A stretch of 33,835 bases of DNA from an uncultured Bacteroides sp. (lineage in GTDB: Bacteria; Bacteroidota; Bacteroidia; Bacteroidales; Bacteroidaceae): assembly GCA_947074295.1 (NCBI GenBank), contig CAMTPC010000025.1, forward strand, positions 1 through 33,835. The letters run 5' to 3'. The notes below the pieces were generated by a model. The model was given only the letters and a program-made list of their open reading frames with translations, did not search any database and was not told the origin of the DNA. Both the position numbers and the translations under genes were made by a program. Of the stretch, positions 1-8,463 are shown piece after piece (the stretch's first letter is position 1; the number at the start of each line of letters is the position of its first letter).

Positions 1-507
1 TATGATGAAGGAAAACGATGTGCCGAGACCATATTTATGGATTACTATAGGCAAAAGAATGTGCGTGTCAAGATCATACGAATTTTTAATACTTATGGCC
101 CTAATATGTTGCCCGATGATGGGAGAGTGATATCTAATTTTGTAGTACAAGCTCTTAATGGAGACGATATAACTATATATGGATCGGGAGAACAAACACG
201 AAGCTTTCAATATGTTGACGATCTTATAGAAGGTATGATACGTATGATGGCTACTGAGGATGATTTTACAGGTCCCATAAACATAGGTAACCCCAATGAG
301 TTTACCATCATGCAATTGGCCGAGAAAGTGATAAAAATTTCTGGCTCGCAATCGAAAGTCGTGTTTAAAGAACTGCCAATGGATGATCCACGACAGAGAC
401 AACCTGACATTTCTTTGGCTAAACAAAAATTAGATTGGCAACCTACCATCTCTTTGGATGAGGGTTTGGAGCATATGGTCGACTATTTTAGGAACTATCA
501 ATATTGA
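1..507 (+). CDS. UDP-glucuronate decarboxylase (UDP-xylose synthase), 5'-truncated
   Basis: This is the C-terminal 168 residues of an extended short-chain dehydrogenase/reductase. The frame is open from base 1 and starts with YDEGKR, the YxxxK catalytic motif, so the NAD-binding Rossmann half lies outside the window. YDEGKRCAE and the C-terminal [17 protein letters not shown] are characteristic of UDP-glucuronate decarboxylases, which oxidise and decarboxylate UDP-glucuronate and re-reduce the 4-keto intermediate to UDP-xylose in the cytoplasm. The family usually has about 310 residues, so roughly 140 are missing upstream. Residues such as FNTYGPNM and [13 protein letters not shown] fit the sugar-nucleotide-binding lobe. 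The gene ends 33 nt before the next plus-strand start, so the two are probably co-transcribed. It could supply UDP-xylose to the polysaccharide operon further along, but that is inference. Other SDR epimerases are less likely given the YDEGKR and DDPRQRQPD signatures. Confidence 0.9.
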   Translation, partial: YDEGKRCAETIFMDYYRQKNVRVKIIRIFNTYGPNMLPDDGRVISNFVVQALNGDDITIYGSGEQTRSFQYVDDLIEGMIRMMATEDDFTGPINIGNPNEFTIMQLAEKVIKISGSQSKVVFKELPMDDPRQRQPDISLAKQKLDWQPTISLDEGLEHMVDYFRNYQY

Positions 508-540
508 ACGTTTAAGATATATAATACTTTGGAATATAAC

Positions 541-1668
541 ATGAAAATGGAAATTACCCCCTCAGAATATAAAATCCTTATTGTGGACGATGTGATGTCC
601 AATGTGCTTTTGCTTAAGGTGTTGCTGACTAATGAGAAATTTCAGATTGTCACGGCTAATAATGGTACTGAAGCATTACAAAAGGTCGAAACGGAGAATC
701 CGGATTTAATCTTGTTAGACGTGATGATGCCTGATATAAGTGGTTTTGAAGTCGCGCAAAGATTAAAAGATAATCCAGCTACCATTGATATTCCTATCAT
801 CTTCCTGACTGCCCTAAACAGTACTACGGATGTAGTGAAAGGTTTCCAAGTAGGCGGAAATGATTTTATCTCCAAGCCTTTTAATAAAGAAGAACTTATC
901 ATTCGTGTCACTCATCAGTTGTCACTTGTAGCTGCTAAGCGTATCATCATGGCACAAACCGAAGAGCTAAAACGTACCATCGTGGGGCGCGATCGACTTT
1001 ACTCGGTAATCGCTCATGATCTCCGTTCGCCTATCGGTTCAGTGAAAATGGTATTAAATATGCTGATACTGAATCTTCCTAGTTCTATGATTGGCCCTGA
1101 AATGTATGAACTACTGACAATGGCTAACCAGACAACAGAAGATGTTTTCTCGCTACTTGATAATTTGCTGAAATGGACTAAGAGCCAGATAGGCAGACTG
1201 AAAGTGGTTTATCAAGAGGTAAATGTAGTAGAGGTACTTGAAAGTGTCATCGAAATATTCTCTGTGGTAGCAGGCATGAAAAATATCACATTAAAGTTTG
1301 AACCAACTTCTTGTCTGGAGGTATATGCTGATATTGACATGGTAAAGACGGTAGTACGTAATTTACTGAGCAATGCGATTAAATTTAGCAATACCAATTC
1401 CGAAATTGTGATCTCGGTTGGTGAAAAGGATGATATGGCTGTTATCAGTGTGAAAGACTCTGGATGTGGTATAGACGAGTCTGACCAAAAGAAGCTACTA
1501 CACTCGGATACACATTTTACGACTTTTGGTACTAACAATGAAGAAGGTTCAGGACTTGGGTTATTGCTTTGTCTGGATTTTGTCGAAAAGAATGGAGGAA
1601 AACTGTGGTTTACTTCATCTAAAAATACGGGATCGACCTTTTACTTCTCTATACCTTTGTTGAAGTAG
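541..1668 (+). CDS. Receiver-histidine kinase hybrid (REC-HisKA-HATPase)
   Basis: A 375-residue cytoplasmic two-component protein with an N-terminal receiver domain followed by a histidine kinase core. The receiver (about 9-125) has the acidic pair D16/D17, phosphoacceptor D60 in LLDVMMPD, and K112 in SKPF. A helical linker leads to HisKA with H159 in VIAHDLRSP. The ATPase domain has an N box (NLLSNAIKF, 274-282), a G1 box (DSGCGI, 306-311) and a G2 box (GSGLGL, 336-341). There is no signal peptide or membrane segment. I chose the ATG at 541. An in-frame TTG at 529 would add four residues but is less likely. The receiver-first order suggests that phosphorylation by another kinase gates its own kinase activity. 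It follows the UDP-glucuronate decarboxylase gene by 33 nt and is closed by a strong terminator. Its partner and target are not visible. Confidence 0.9.
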   Translation: MKMEITPSEYKILIVDDVMSNVLLLKVLLTNEKFQIVTANNGTEALQKVETENPDLILLDVMMPDISGFEVAQRLKDNPATIDIPIIFLTALNSTTDVVKGFQVGGNDFISKPFNKEELIIRVTHQLSLVAAKRIIMAQTEELKRTIVGRDRLYSVIAHDLRSPIGSVKMVLNMLILNLPSSMIGPEMYELLTMANQTTEDVFSLLDNLLKWTKSQIGRLKVVYQEVNVVEVLESVIEIFSVVAGMKNITLKFEPTSCLEVYADIDMVKTVVRNLLSNAIKFSNTNSEIVISVGEKDDMAVISVKDSGCGIDESDQKKLLHSDTHFTTFGTNNEEGSGLGLLLCLDFVEKNGGKLWFTSSKNTGSTFYFSIPLLK

Positions 1669-1712
1669 TAGGGGATATTTAAAATAATCATTGGTCATGG
1701 CCAAAAGAAATT

Positions 1713-1770
1713 GCGGCAAAAATGAAAGTCTAGAAATATATAAAGACTTTCATTTTTGCCGCCTCTTTTT
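1713..1770. terminator. Strong intrinsic terminator between convergent genes
   Basis: A perfect 19-bp inverted repeat has its left arm at 1713-1731 (starting GCGGCAAAAATG) and its right arm at 1744-1762, with a 12-nt loop. CTCTTTTT follows at 1763-1770. It lies 44 nt after the stop of the receiver-kinase gene and about 90 nt after the end of the convergent WG-repeat gene. The upstream side is also A-rich, so some termination of the minus-strand gene is possible. Confidence 0.9.
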
Positions 1771-1859
1771 CTCTGGGCATTAAGGGAAGATTCTCATGAA
1801 GTTCCCGCTGGCGTGCATCCAGATTGGAGTTGATGTATCGTACTATCTGTTATTCAGAC

Positions 1860-4136
1860 TTATTTGGGATAATTGGTTTGAACGTATAAATAGTCATTCT
1901 TAATGAATCCTTTATAGGATTTTGTGTTTTTCTTTTGTGTCAAAGGTATCATTTTCACTACATAAGCATCTTTGTTGATTTCCCATGCTATTGCATTGTT
2001 GTTGTTCACAAATGGTGCTTCCTGCGAAGTGCCTATACAGTAAATTAAGCTATTGTTCTCGGTCAGGTTATTGATACTGATTTTCCCATTATCAGATATC
2101 TTGTTTTGCCATTCGCTATTTCCCATATTATCAAACTTGATAATATATTTACCATCTGGACAATAAAGATAATAACCTCCATATTTTGATACACAATACT
2201 TCTGCTTACTAGTTGTTAGGGTTGTGTCTGGCTTTACATCAAATTGCTTCCAGAAATCATCCGAATTAATGTTCACACTCTTAATTGAAATTGGATCAAA
2301 ACTCTTATTATCAACTACACACATGAAATCTTCTTGGTCTGTAGCATTAAAAGAGAGAAATATATTTCCAACGTTCAAAACCTGAAGCGCTGCTAGTTTA
2401 TTAAATACAAGGTCATTTTGAGCTGGCATAATGGGTTTAAACGATGTTTTGAAGTCGATAGAACCATTCTTGAAGCATCTGTATATTTCATAGATCGGTG
2501 TAAATATAGGTGTGAGCTTCTGTTTATTACGTAGATCATAGCGGTCTACCACTAATATTTCGTCATAATCATGGTTTTGCTCATAAGCCATATAAGCAAT
2601 GTACACCATATTTATTTTGCGATCCACAAAGAAGCGAGTATTGTCAGCATTCAGTTTTTTGTAGAACGTATAAATCAGTCCGTCCTGGTTAATCTCTATT
2701 GAATCGCCAGCAAATCGCTCCACTTCCTCGTCAAGGATATTGGTCAGTGCAAAACCTTCTTTACCCAATAGTTTCAAGCGGAAGAAAACTCCATCGTTAT
2801 CATAAGTGCTTTCTGATTCATCTATATAATTGGCATCGCTAGCGGTGCCAGCCATCACTAAACCATTTTCGCAAATACCGATAAACTCGGATGGTACAGC
2901 CTCAATCAATCCTATATTGAGTGAAGGAACCGTTGGCATCATATTTCTATCAAGTGTATCTGGATATAATATCGTATATTCGTCAGAAAGATAATCCATC
3001 CCAAAAACTGGATAATATTGACCATCGTCACTTCTTTTTACGATTACTCCATTAGATGAAGCATAAAGTTGACTGTCATTATTTCCATTGATTTTCATGA
3101 AACGCCCGAAAGCATCTTTCGAAACGAACTCACCACTTGCGTTTATATAGCCTTCATTACCATCTTTCTCGGCAAGTGCTAGATTTTCGTCATTAAACGG
3201 TGTTATAAAATTGTATTCTGGCGAAACAAGATAAGTCAGATCATTTTTAAGTATACCATAGCGGGTGACGTCATTCTCATTGGTCACAGAGACGATAGCT
3301 AGTCCATTGATGAAGCGAGGAATACTATCCAATACAGGCTTAAACACCACATCTCCTTTTAGACTGATAAATCCGTACTTTGGATTTTTGTCTTCGGCGC
3401 TAGGGAAGGGTTTAAAAGCAGCGATGCCATTACTAAACTGTCCAATGTTGCTGTATTGGGGCTCGAATAAATAATCCCCGTCTCTTTTAAGGATACCTAC
3501 GCCATTTTCGGTGACTATACGTGCCACGCCATCTGCCATGAATGGTTCGGCGTAAATATACGTTTTGCCATTTAGCCAATGACCTTTCGATGTTATATAG
3601 GTATATATGAATTTCTGGCTAACATCAGGATTATTCTTGATGAATTCTATATTGGTAGGAATTTCTTTAAGAGCATTTTTATTCAATTCCAAGCCACTCC
3701 AAATTTGGGTGTCACATTGCAATAAAGAAATACCATTTTTATCGAAAAGGCTCATCTTGCTAAAAAATGGAATAAGAAAGAATAATCCATCTCTATTTAA
3801 TAAACCCCATCTTTTGTTATATTCTACTTGAGCCAATCCATATTCATTAAAATCAAATGCCTGGTTTAAAATAGGATTGATTATAAACTTGGCTGATTCG
3901 TTTGCATATCCCCATTTCCCGTTTTCGTTTTCTTTAGGAGTAATCTTATTGGTTAGATTCTTCCCTTTTAACCTGCTCAGACCAACATTAGTATTGAAAT
4001 TTTCTAATATGGTGGCCGAATGAGCTGATGTATGTGGCCAAGAATGTCCTGCTTCTTTATTTTGAGCAAAACACAATGGCGATAATAGGAATAGGATAAA
4101 AAGTACTAATACACATTTCTTTTCAAACTTGTCCAT
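1860..4136 (-). CDS. Exported WG-repeat-like protein
   Basis: A 758-residue exported protein. I chose the start at 4136 because it gives MDKFEKKC and then a hydrophobic segment ending LSPLCFAQ, a classical signal peptide of about 25 residues. A start at 4175 would place 13 extra residues before it. The mature N-terminal half contains several degenerate WG-type repeats of about 50-60 residues, seen as KWGYANESAKFIINP, RWGLLNRDG, GVGILKRDGDYLFEPQY, KYGFISLKGDVVFKP and RYGILKNDLTYLVSPEY. Each is an aromatic-Gly-hydrophobic strand followed by a basic-Asp-Gly turn and a P.(Y/L) strand. The C-terminal half, about 400 residues, lacks obvious repeats and may form a separate beta-rich domain. WG-repeat proteins are widespread, and the function of most is unknown. 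The gene stands alone, with more than 400 nt of AT-rich DNA upstream. Its role and ligand are unknown. Confidence 0.75.
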   Translation of the reverse strand: MDKFEKKCVLVLFILFLLSPLCFAQNKEAGHSWPHTSAHSATILENFNTNVGLSRLKGKNLTNKITPKENENGKWGYANESAKFIINPILNQAFDFNEYGLAQVEYNKRWGLLNRDGLFFLIPFFSKMSLFDKNGISLLQCDTQIWSGLELNKNALKEIPTNIEFIKNNPDVSQKFIYTYITSKGHWLNGKTYIYAEPFMADGVARIVTENGVGILKRDGDYLFEPQYSNIGQFSNGIAAFKPFPSAEDKNPKYGFISLKGDVVFKPVLDSIPRFINGLAIVSVTNENDVTRYGILKNDLTYLVSPEYNFITPFNDENLALAEKDGNEGYINASGEFVSKDAFGRFMKINGNNDSQLYASSNGVIVKRSDDGQYYPVFGMDYLSDEYTILYPDTLDRNMMPTVPSLNIGLIEAVPSEFIGICENGLVMAGTASDANYIDESESTYDNDGVFFRLKLLGKEGFALTNILDEEVERFAGDSIEINQDGLIYTFYKKLNADNTRFFVDRKINMVYIAYMAYEQNHDYDEILVVDRYDLRNKQKLTPIFTPIYEIYRCFKNGSIDFKTSFKPIMPAQNDLVFNKLAALQVLNVGNIFLSFNATDQEDFMCVVDNKSFDPISIKSVNINSDDFWKQFDVKPDTTLTTSKQKYCVSKYGGYYLYCPDGKYIIKFDNMGNSEWQNKISDNGKISINNLTENNSLIYCIGTSQEAPFVNNNNAIAWEINKDAYVVKMIPLTQKKNTKSYKGFIKNDYLYVQTNYPK

Positions 4137-4571
4137 ATTAAAAATATTTTTAATTGCCCTTGGCTCATAAGGCATATTCGAAAAAGGAAGTACGAGCCAA
4201 TTAGTGTATTCTGATCGAAAGCTTTGTGATTAATATGAACAAGGAAAAATGGCTAATGGAATGAATGTGAAAATTATTCTCCATATCAATAATGTTTCTC
4301 CCAAAATTTGTTATCTATTCAACAATCCAAAGTTTTCAGACAAAGAATTAACTAAGCACTTCCAAATTGATCTTCGCTAATCTTAATGTCAAATAATATC
4401 ATGATAATCAGATTATATTTTTATAATCAGTAAACATGTAAAAGGATAAGTTAGTTTTGGAATTAACAAATAAAAATATATAGTAATACAGTTTTAATAT
4501 ATGTATGATGTTGAGAAGAAAATATTCTTGTGGATGAGTAGAGATAAATGGGTGTAAAAGGTTGATAAAGG
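4137..4571. other. AT-rich intergenic region, no gene found
   Basis: This stretch lies between the start of the WG-repeat gene and the end of the phosphatase-family gene, both on the minus strand. No convincing ORF was seen on either strand. It should hold the promoter of the WG-repeat gene, but no perfect TAnnTTTG -7 box reads toward it. ATTCTTTG (minus strand, 4342-4349) is a one-mismatch candidate. A short stem of AGGT/ACCT overlaps the 3' end of the 4572-5651 gene and could be a very weak terminator. Confidence 0.5.
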
Positions 4572-5651
4572 TCAGAACCTCATTTTCATTATGACCGGAT
4601 TATGATCACTATATTCGAGCTTAGGGGAGTAATACTTCATACCTGTGAATTCATTGGAGACAAATATATAATCAATGCGTAATAAATGCTTGAAATAGCG
4701 ATAAGTGTACATATAACCCGAACCACATAACTGAAATCCATCGTTGAGCTTGCCACGCATAGTCCGATATGTATAAGAACTAGGAGGGGAGTTGAAATCA
4801 CCGCAAACTATAGTGGGATAGGGTGATTGTTCTATAAATCCGGCCATTTCATTGGCCTGTTCGGCTCGTTTGATATAATTGATTTTTAACTCTTTGGCCA
4901 ATAGGTAGGTCGCATGCTCGATGCCATTCATGTTCTTGCTTTCTATCTCTTTTGCAAGTTGTGGACGAGTACTATAGACATCAGTGGTTTGTAAATGGTT
5001 GTTGAAAACCCTTACTGTGGTACCATTGATGTCAAGATCGCAAATCATACTGCAATTTTTACTATCAGGATGTGTGATAAGTTGGGTCGAGAGAATTGGA
5101 TATTTACTAAAAAGAGCTACATTAAGTATCTTTTTGTCATCAGGAGGAAGAGGGATAGAGTAGTAAGGCCAGGCATCAAAAGCGACTATTGTGCTATCTT
5201 CATTGAAATCACGACTCATGTAAAACTCCTGCATGCATAAAATGTCTACTTCTTGACTATTCATGAATTCTGAAATAGATTTGCAATAAAAGCCTGTAGT
5301 TTCAAGATTAAAACTAGCCACATTGTAAGTGCCCATGGTAATAACTCGTTCGGTTGAGATTAATGATTCGGTAGTTCCAAAATGCAATATTCGACTGAGA
5401 TAACCATAGTTGCTGACAATGGCCAATAAAGCAACAAGGGCCCATACGCGCCAGCGTAGAGCCCAATATATGAATAAAAAGATATTAATGAAAATAATAA
5501 CTGGAAGTATGAGACCAATGAATGGTAATACAATGTTTTGATCGGGCGATATATACGCAGCAAAAGCGCCTGACACACAAGCTATGCTGATAATGAGTGT
5601 ACAAAAAATCGAGATATTATAAAATAATCGCTTTACTGCTTTTCGGCCCAT
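4572..5651 (-). CDS. Membrane-anchored endonuclease/exonuclease/phosphatase-family protein
   Basis: A 359-residue protein with three likely N-terminal membrane segments (about 10-32, 40-62 and 66-85) and a C-terminal DNase I-like fold. The metal-dependent phosphodiesterase signature is complete: N110 in MGTYNVASFN, E142 in CMQEFY, H219 in NNHLQTT, D285 and N287 in CGDFNSPP, D327 in IDYIFVS, and the SDH triad 348-350 in YSDHNPV. The family includes nucleases, phosphoinositide and sphingomyelin phosphodiesterases and other phosphohydrolases, so the substrate cannot be read from the motifs. The membrane anchor suggests the catalytic domain sits at the membrane, probably on the periplasmic face. 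Its start is only 2 nt after the stop of the upstream hybrid kinase gene, so the two are co-transcribed and probably translationally coupled. Confidence 0.85.
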   Translation of the reverse strand: MGRKAVKRLFYNISIFCTLIISIACVSGAFAAYISPDQNIVLPFIGLILPVIIFINIFLFIYWALRWRVWALVALLAIVSNYGYLSRILHFGTTESLISTERVITMGTYNVASFNLETTGFYCKSISEFMNSQEVDILCMQEFYMSRDFNEDSTIVAFDAWPYYSIPLPPDDKKILNVALFSKYPILSTQLITHPDSKNCSMICDLDINGTTVRVFNNHLQTTDVYSTRPQLAKEIESKNMNGIEHATYLLAKELKINYIKRAEQANEMAGFIEQSPYPTIVCGDFNSPPSSYTYRTMRGKLNDGFQLCGSGYMYTYRYFKHLLRIDYIFVSNEFTGMKYYSPKLEYSDHNPVIMKMRF

Positions 5652-5653
5652 AA

Positions 5654-8350
5654 TTACAAATACTTCTTTAAAACACTTTCAAGTTTCTCTTTGGTAAGAG
5701 GTTTGGATATAAAATCGTTACACCCTGCATCAAGTGCCGCTTTCACATTCTCTTTACTATCGAAAGCGCTCTGTGCGATAATTGGGATAGTATTGGAAAG
5801 CTGTCGGATGATATTGGCAGCTTCTATGCCATCGAGCTCTGGCATTCGGATATCCATAAGTATGACATCAGGTTTGACTTCATCATAAAGCGCAACGGCC
5901 TCTACACCATTTCTTGCACAAAATACCTTATAGTTTTTGGATAACATCAGCTCAAGCAATTTATAGTTTGCCTCTTGATCCTCTACAACAAGTACATTGG
6001 GTATTATATTAACTTTGTTTATCCCAACTTGTTCAACATCTTTGATATTTTCCTCATTAAACTCTGAATTTGTAAGATCGGAACTGCTCTTTTCTGCATG
6101 TGAGTCTGACGAATGGAACAAAGTAATAGGGGTAGCAATCTCAGTCACTCCACTTAATTCTTCTGCTTTCTTACGCGATAGAGGGATGTTGAAGAAAAAT
6201 CGAGTACCTTCCCCTAATTTTGATGTTACCGATATTGATCCTCCCAATCTTTCGATAATGGTTTTGCAGATGGACAATCCAAGTCCCGTGCCTTGTACCA
6301 TTGTATCAAGCTTCACAAATCTTTCGAAAACATCTTTAAGTTTGTTCTCAGGAATACCTGTCCCGGTGTCTTGTACATGAAATACAACATTGGACTCATG
6401 AACTTTATATCCGAAACTAATTGAGCCTTTAGAAGTAAATTTTATGGCATTTCCTATTAGATTAGAAATTACTTGGAATAATCTATTCTTATCTGATTCG
6501 ATTATGAGATCGGCATCAGAATCCTCAAAGAATAATTTTACTTTTTCTGGGAGGCGTAAGGAGTGTGCATTATGAATATCTTCACATAGCTTATGTAGAC
6601 GGATAGGGTTGTTGGAGAAAGTCATGATTCCCGATTCAATTTTTGATAGATCGAGTATCTCATTGATTAACTTGAGCAAATGTTCATTATTTGTCTCTAT
6701 AATATCATAATAGCTTTTTCTTTCTTCTGCATCATCACATTCGGCTATAATACGTGAGAATCCAATAATAGCATTGAGTGGTGTGCGAATCTCGTGACTC
6801 ATATTGGCTAAGAAAGCCGATTTTAGTTTATCTGAAGTCTCTGCTTTGACCTTAGCTACCTCTAGTTCGCGGCGCATCATTTCCATTTGTGTGATGTCCC
6901 ATTCGATACAAATGATGATAGGAGAGAAATCGTTACTCTCCACTTTTATTTTTCTTTTATCAAGAATGATTGGCTTCCCGTTTTTATCTCTTTGTTCCAC
7001 GACTTTATGGCTGGATTTACCAGTAGTAGCTATCTCAATATCTTCTTCAAGCTTACGTTTGGCAATCTCTTCCGTGAAAAAATCAAAATCATTTTTTCCT
7101 ATAGCTTCTTTCGGAATGTGAAAATTACGATTATTTGATTCGTTGTTTCTATATGTATAGCTGAAACCATTATTAATATCTTTAACGACAATGCCTGCAG
7201 GTAAATTGTCAATAACAGTATCCATGATCCGATTGAGCTGTTTGATCTGTGATTCATAACGTAGTCTTTCGGAAATATCATGTGAAAAAACCCAATAGCT
7301 GTTTTCACCATTATCACTAGTCACATGATACATTGTATATTCTAGGGCAAGAATGTCTTTATGATGGATTATTGGATTAAATACCGTATATTCTACATAT
7401 TCGCCAGATTTTACGGTGTTGTATTTTTCCTTCCAAGCTTCTAAATTTGGAATCTCTTGTAGTAAATCAAATACTTTAATCGTACCTAAATCTTGTTGGT
7501 TTGATATATTATAGAACTGTTTAAAGTTTCTATTCGCAAATATTATGCTACCATCTTCTTTGGCAGCATAAATGCTCTGCTTTGTATTATTGATAGCATG
7601 TGTCAGTGTGTTTATGTCATTTCGTTGACGTTGAATGTCTGTCACATTCTGTATATAGCCTTCTACAATATAGCTACCATCAGGCTGTTTTATATGATGT
7701 CTGGTTTGTATTTTTATATAATAAATAGAATCATTTAAAAGAACTCTAACCCCGATAGCATAATCCATTCCAAATCGTTCTATTTGCTTGATCCACTCCA
7801 TTAATACAGGTAGATCATCATTAACGACTAAATCGATGAAACGATCAAGAGTAAGAGTGATTGGATTTTTTGAATGGCGTAGTTCACTGTCGCCCATGTA
7901 ATGAATAGTTTTACTAGAGGTGTCATATGTCCATTGACATATATTAGCTACATCATATAATTCATCTATTTTTTGTAGAGAGTCAGAAATGTTATTATGA
8001 TTTGAACACGACTCAGTTTGAAAGACAAATTTGCATAGTGCCATTGATTCATAAGGAAAGATCTGACAATTCATAAATGAAGTTTGCTCATCTAAATAAA
8101 GATGGAACTTAAATTCTGTCTTTTTTAATGATGTGACCGTTTGATTGATGTAGTATGAAAGTTTATTCGATAACTCAGTCGGAAATAATGTAGCTATATT
8201 CTTGCCGATGGATATTTCATTAAAAAATCCAATATTGTTGATATTGTAAGCATCAATGCATATTCCCTCTTTATCTATCAATAAAAGAGGCTCGGATACT
8301 AATTGTAAAATGTGTTCTGCATTTTGTGTTTCATGTAAGATTCTTCTCAT
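5654..8350 (-). CDS. Hybrid sensor histidine kinase with several PAS domains
   Basis: An 898-residue soluble hybrid kinase. The first 500 residues hold four PAS-like modules, roughly 10-110, 130-240, 250-360 and 372-490. The last two end in typical PAS/PAC linkers such as VFSHDISERLRYE and IEWDITQME. HisKA carries H519 in LANMSHEIRTPLNAIIGFS. The ATPase domain has an N box (NLIGNAIKF, 630-638), DTGTGIPE (661-668) and GTGLGL (687-692). After a polar linker, the C-terminal receiver has acidic E790/D791, phosphoacceptor D833 in LMDIRMPELDG, and K883 in SKPL. No output domain or membrane segment is visible, so it probably senses a cytoplasmic ligand and passes phosphate on through another protein. 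It is the first gene of a two-gene operon with the phosphatase-family protein, and a good -7 box lies 31 nt upstream. Confidence 0.92.
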   Translation of the reverse strand: MRRILHETQNAEHILQLVSEPLLLIDKEGICIDAYNINNIGFFNEISIGKNIATLFPTELSNKLSYYINQTVTSLKKTEFKFHLYLDEQTSFMNCQIFPYESMALCKFVFQTESCSNHNNISDSLQKIDELYDVANICQWTYDTSSKTIHYMGDSELRHSKNPITLTLDRFIDLVVNDDLPVLMEWIKQIERFGMDYAIGVRVLLNDSIYYIKIQTRHHIKQPDGSYIVEGYIQNVTDIQRQRNDINTLTHAINNTKQSIYAAKEDGSIIFANRNFKQFYNISNQQDLGTIKVFDLLQEIPNLEAWKEKYNTVKSGEYVEYTVFNPIIHHKDILALEYTMYHVTSDNGENSYWVFSHDISERLRYESQIKQLNRIMDTVIDNLPAGIVVKDINNGFSYTYRNNESNNRNFHIPKEAIGKNDFDFFTEEIAKRKLEEDIEIATTGKSSHKVVEQRDKNGKPIILDKRKIKVESNDFSPIIICIEWDITQMEMMRRELEVAKVKAETSDKLKSAFLANMSHEIRTPLNAIIGFSRIIAECDDAEERKSYYDIIETNNEHLLKLINEILDLSKIESGIMTFSNNPIRLHKLCEDIHNAHSLRLPEKVKLFFEDSDADLIIESDKNRLFQVISNLIGNAIKFTSKGSISFGYKVHESNVVFHVQDTGTGIPENKLKDVFERFVKLDTMVQGTGLGLSICKTIIERLGGSISVTSKLGEGTRFFFNIPLSRKKAEELSGVTEIATPITLFHSSDSHAEKSSSDLTNSEFNEENIKDVEQVGINKVNIIPNVLVVEDQEANYKLLELMLSKNYKVFCARNGVEAVALYDEVKPDVILMDIRMPELDGIEAANIIRQLSNTIPIIAQSAFDSKENVKAALDAGCNDFISKPLTKEKLESVLKKYL

Positions 8351-8380
8351 CTGTATGTCATAGGTTTGCTGTTAATTATT

Positions 8381-8388
8381 CAAAGATA
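8381..8388 (-). promoter_or_regulatory. Putative -7 box for the hybrid kinase operon
   Basis: Read on the minus strand the site is TATCTTTG, a perfect match to the Bacteroides -7 consensus TAnnTTTG. It lies 30 nt before the start codon at 8350, giving a predicted leader of about 24 nt. No good TTTG -33 element is present at the usual distance, so only the -7 half is supported. Confidence 0.5.
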
Positions 8389-8423
8389 TATAATATCATT
8401 CAGATAATTATAAACTATAAATA

Positions 8424-8459
8424 AAAAAAGTAGGGCCATTATGTTTACAAGCACTTTTT
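8424..8459 (-). terminator. Weak candidate terminator of the polysaccharide operon
   Basis: Just after the last gene of the operon the minus strand reads AAAAAGT, about 22 nt of loop, then ACTTTTTTT. The 7-bp A/T-rich stem and long loop make this a poor hairpin, but the T-run is suitably placed. No better terminator was found in this gap. Confidence 0.3.
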
Positions 8460-8463
8460 ATCA

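Noticed and set aside
4452..4459. Plus-strand TAGTTTTG, a perfect -7 box match
   Set aside because: There is no plus-strand gene downstream. It is best explained as a chance match in A/T-rich DNA and is a reminder that the motif alone is not proof.
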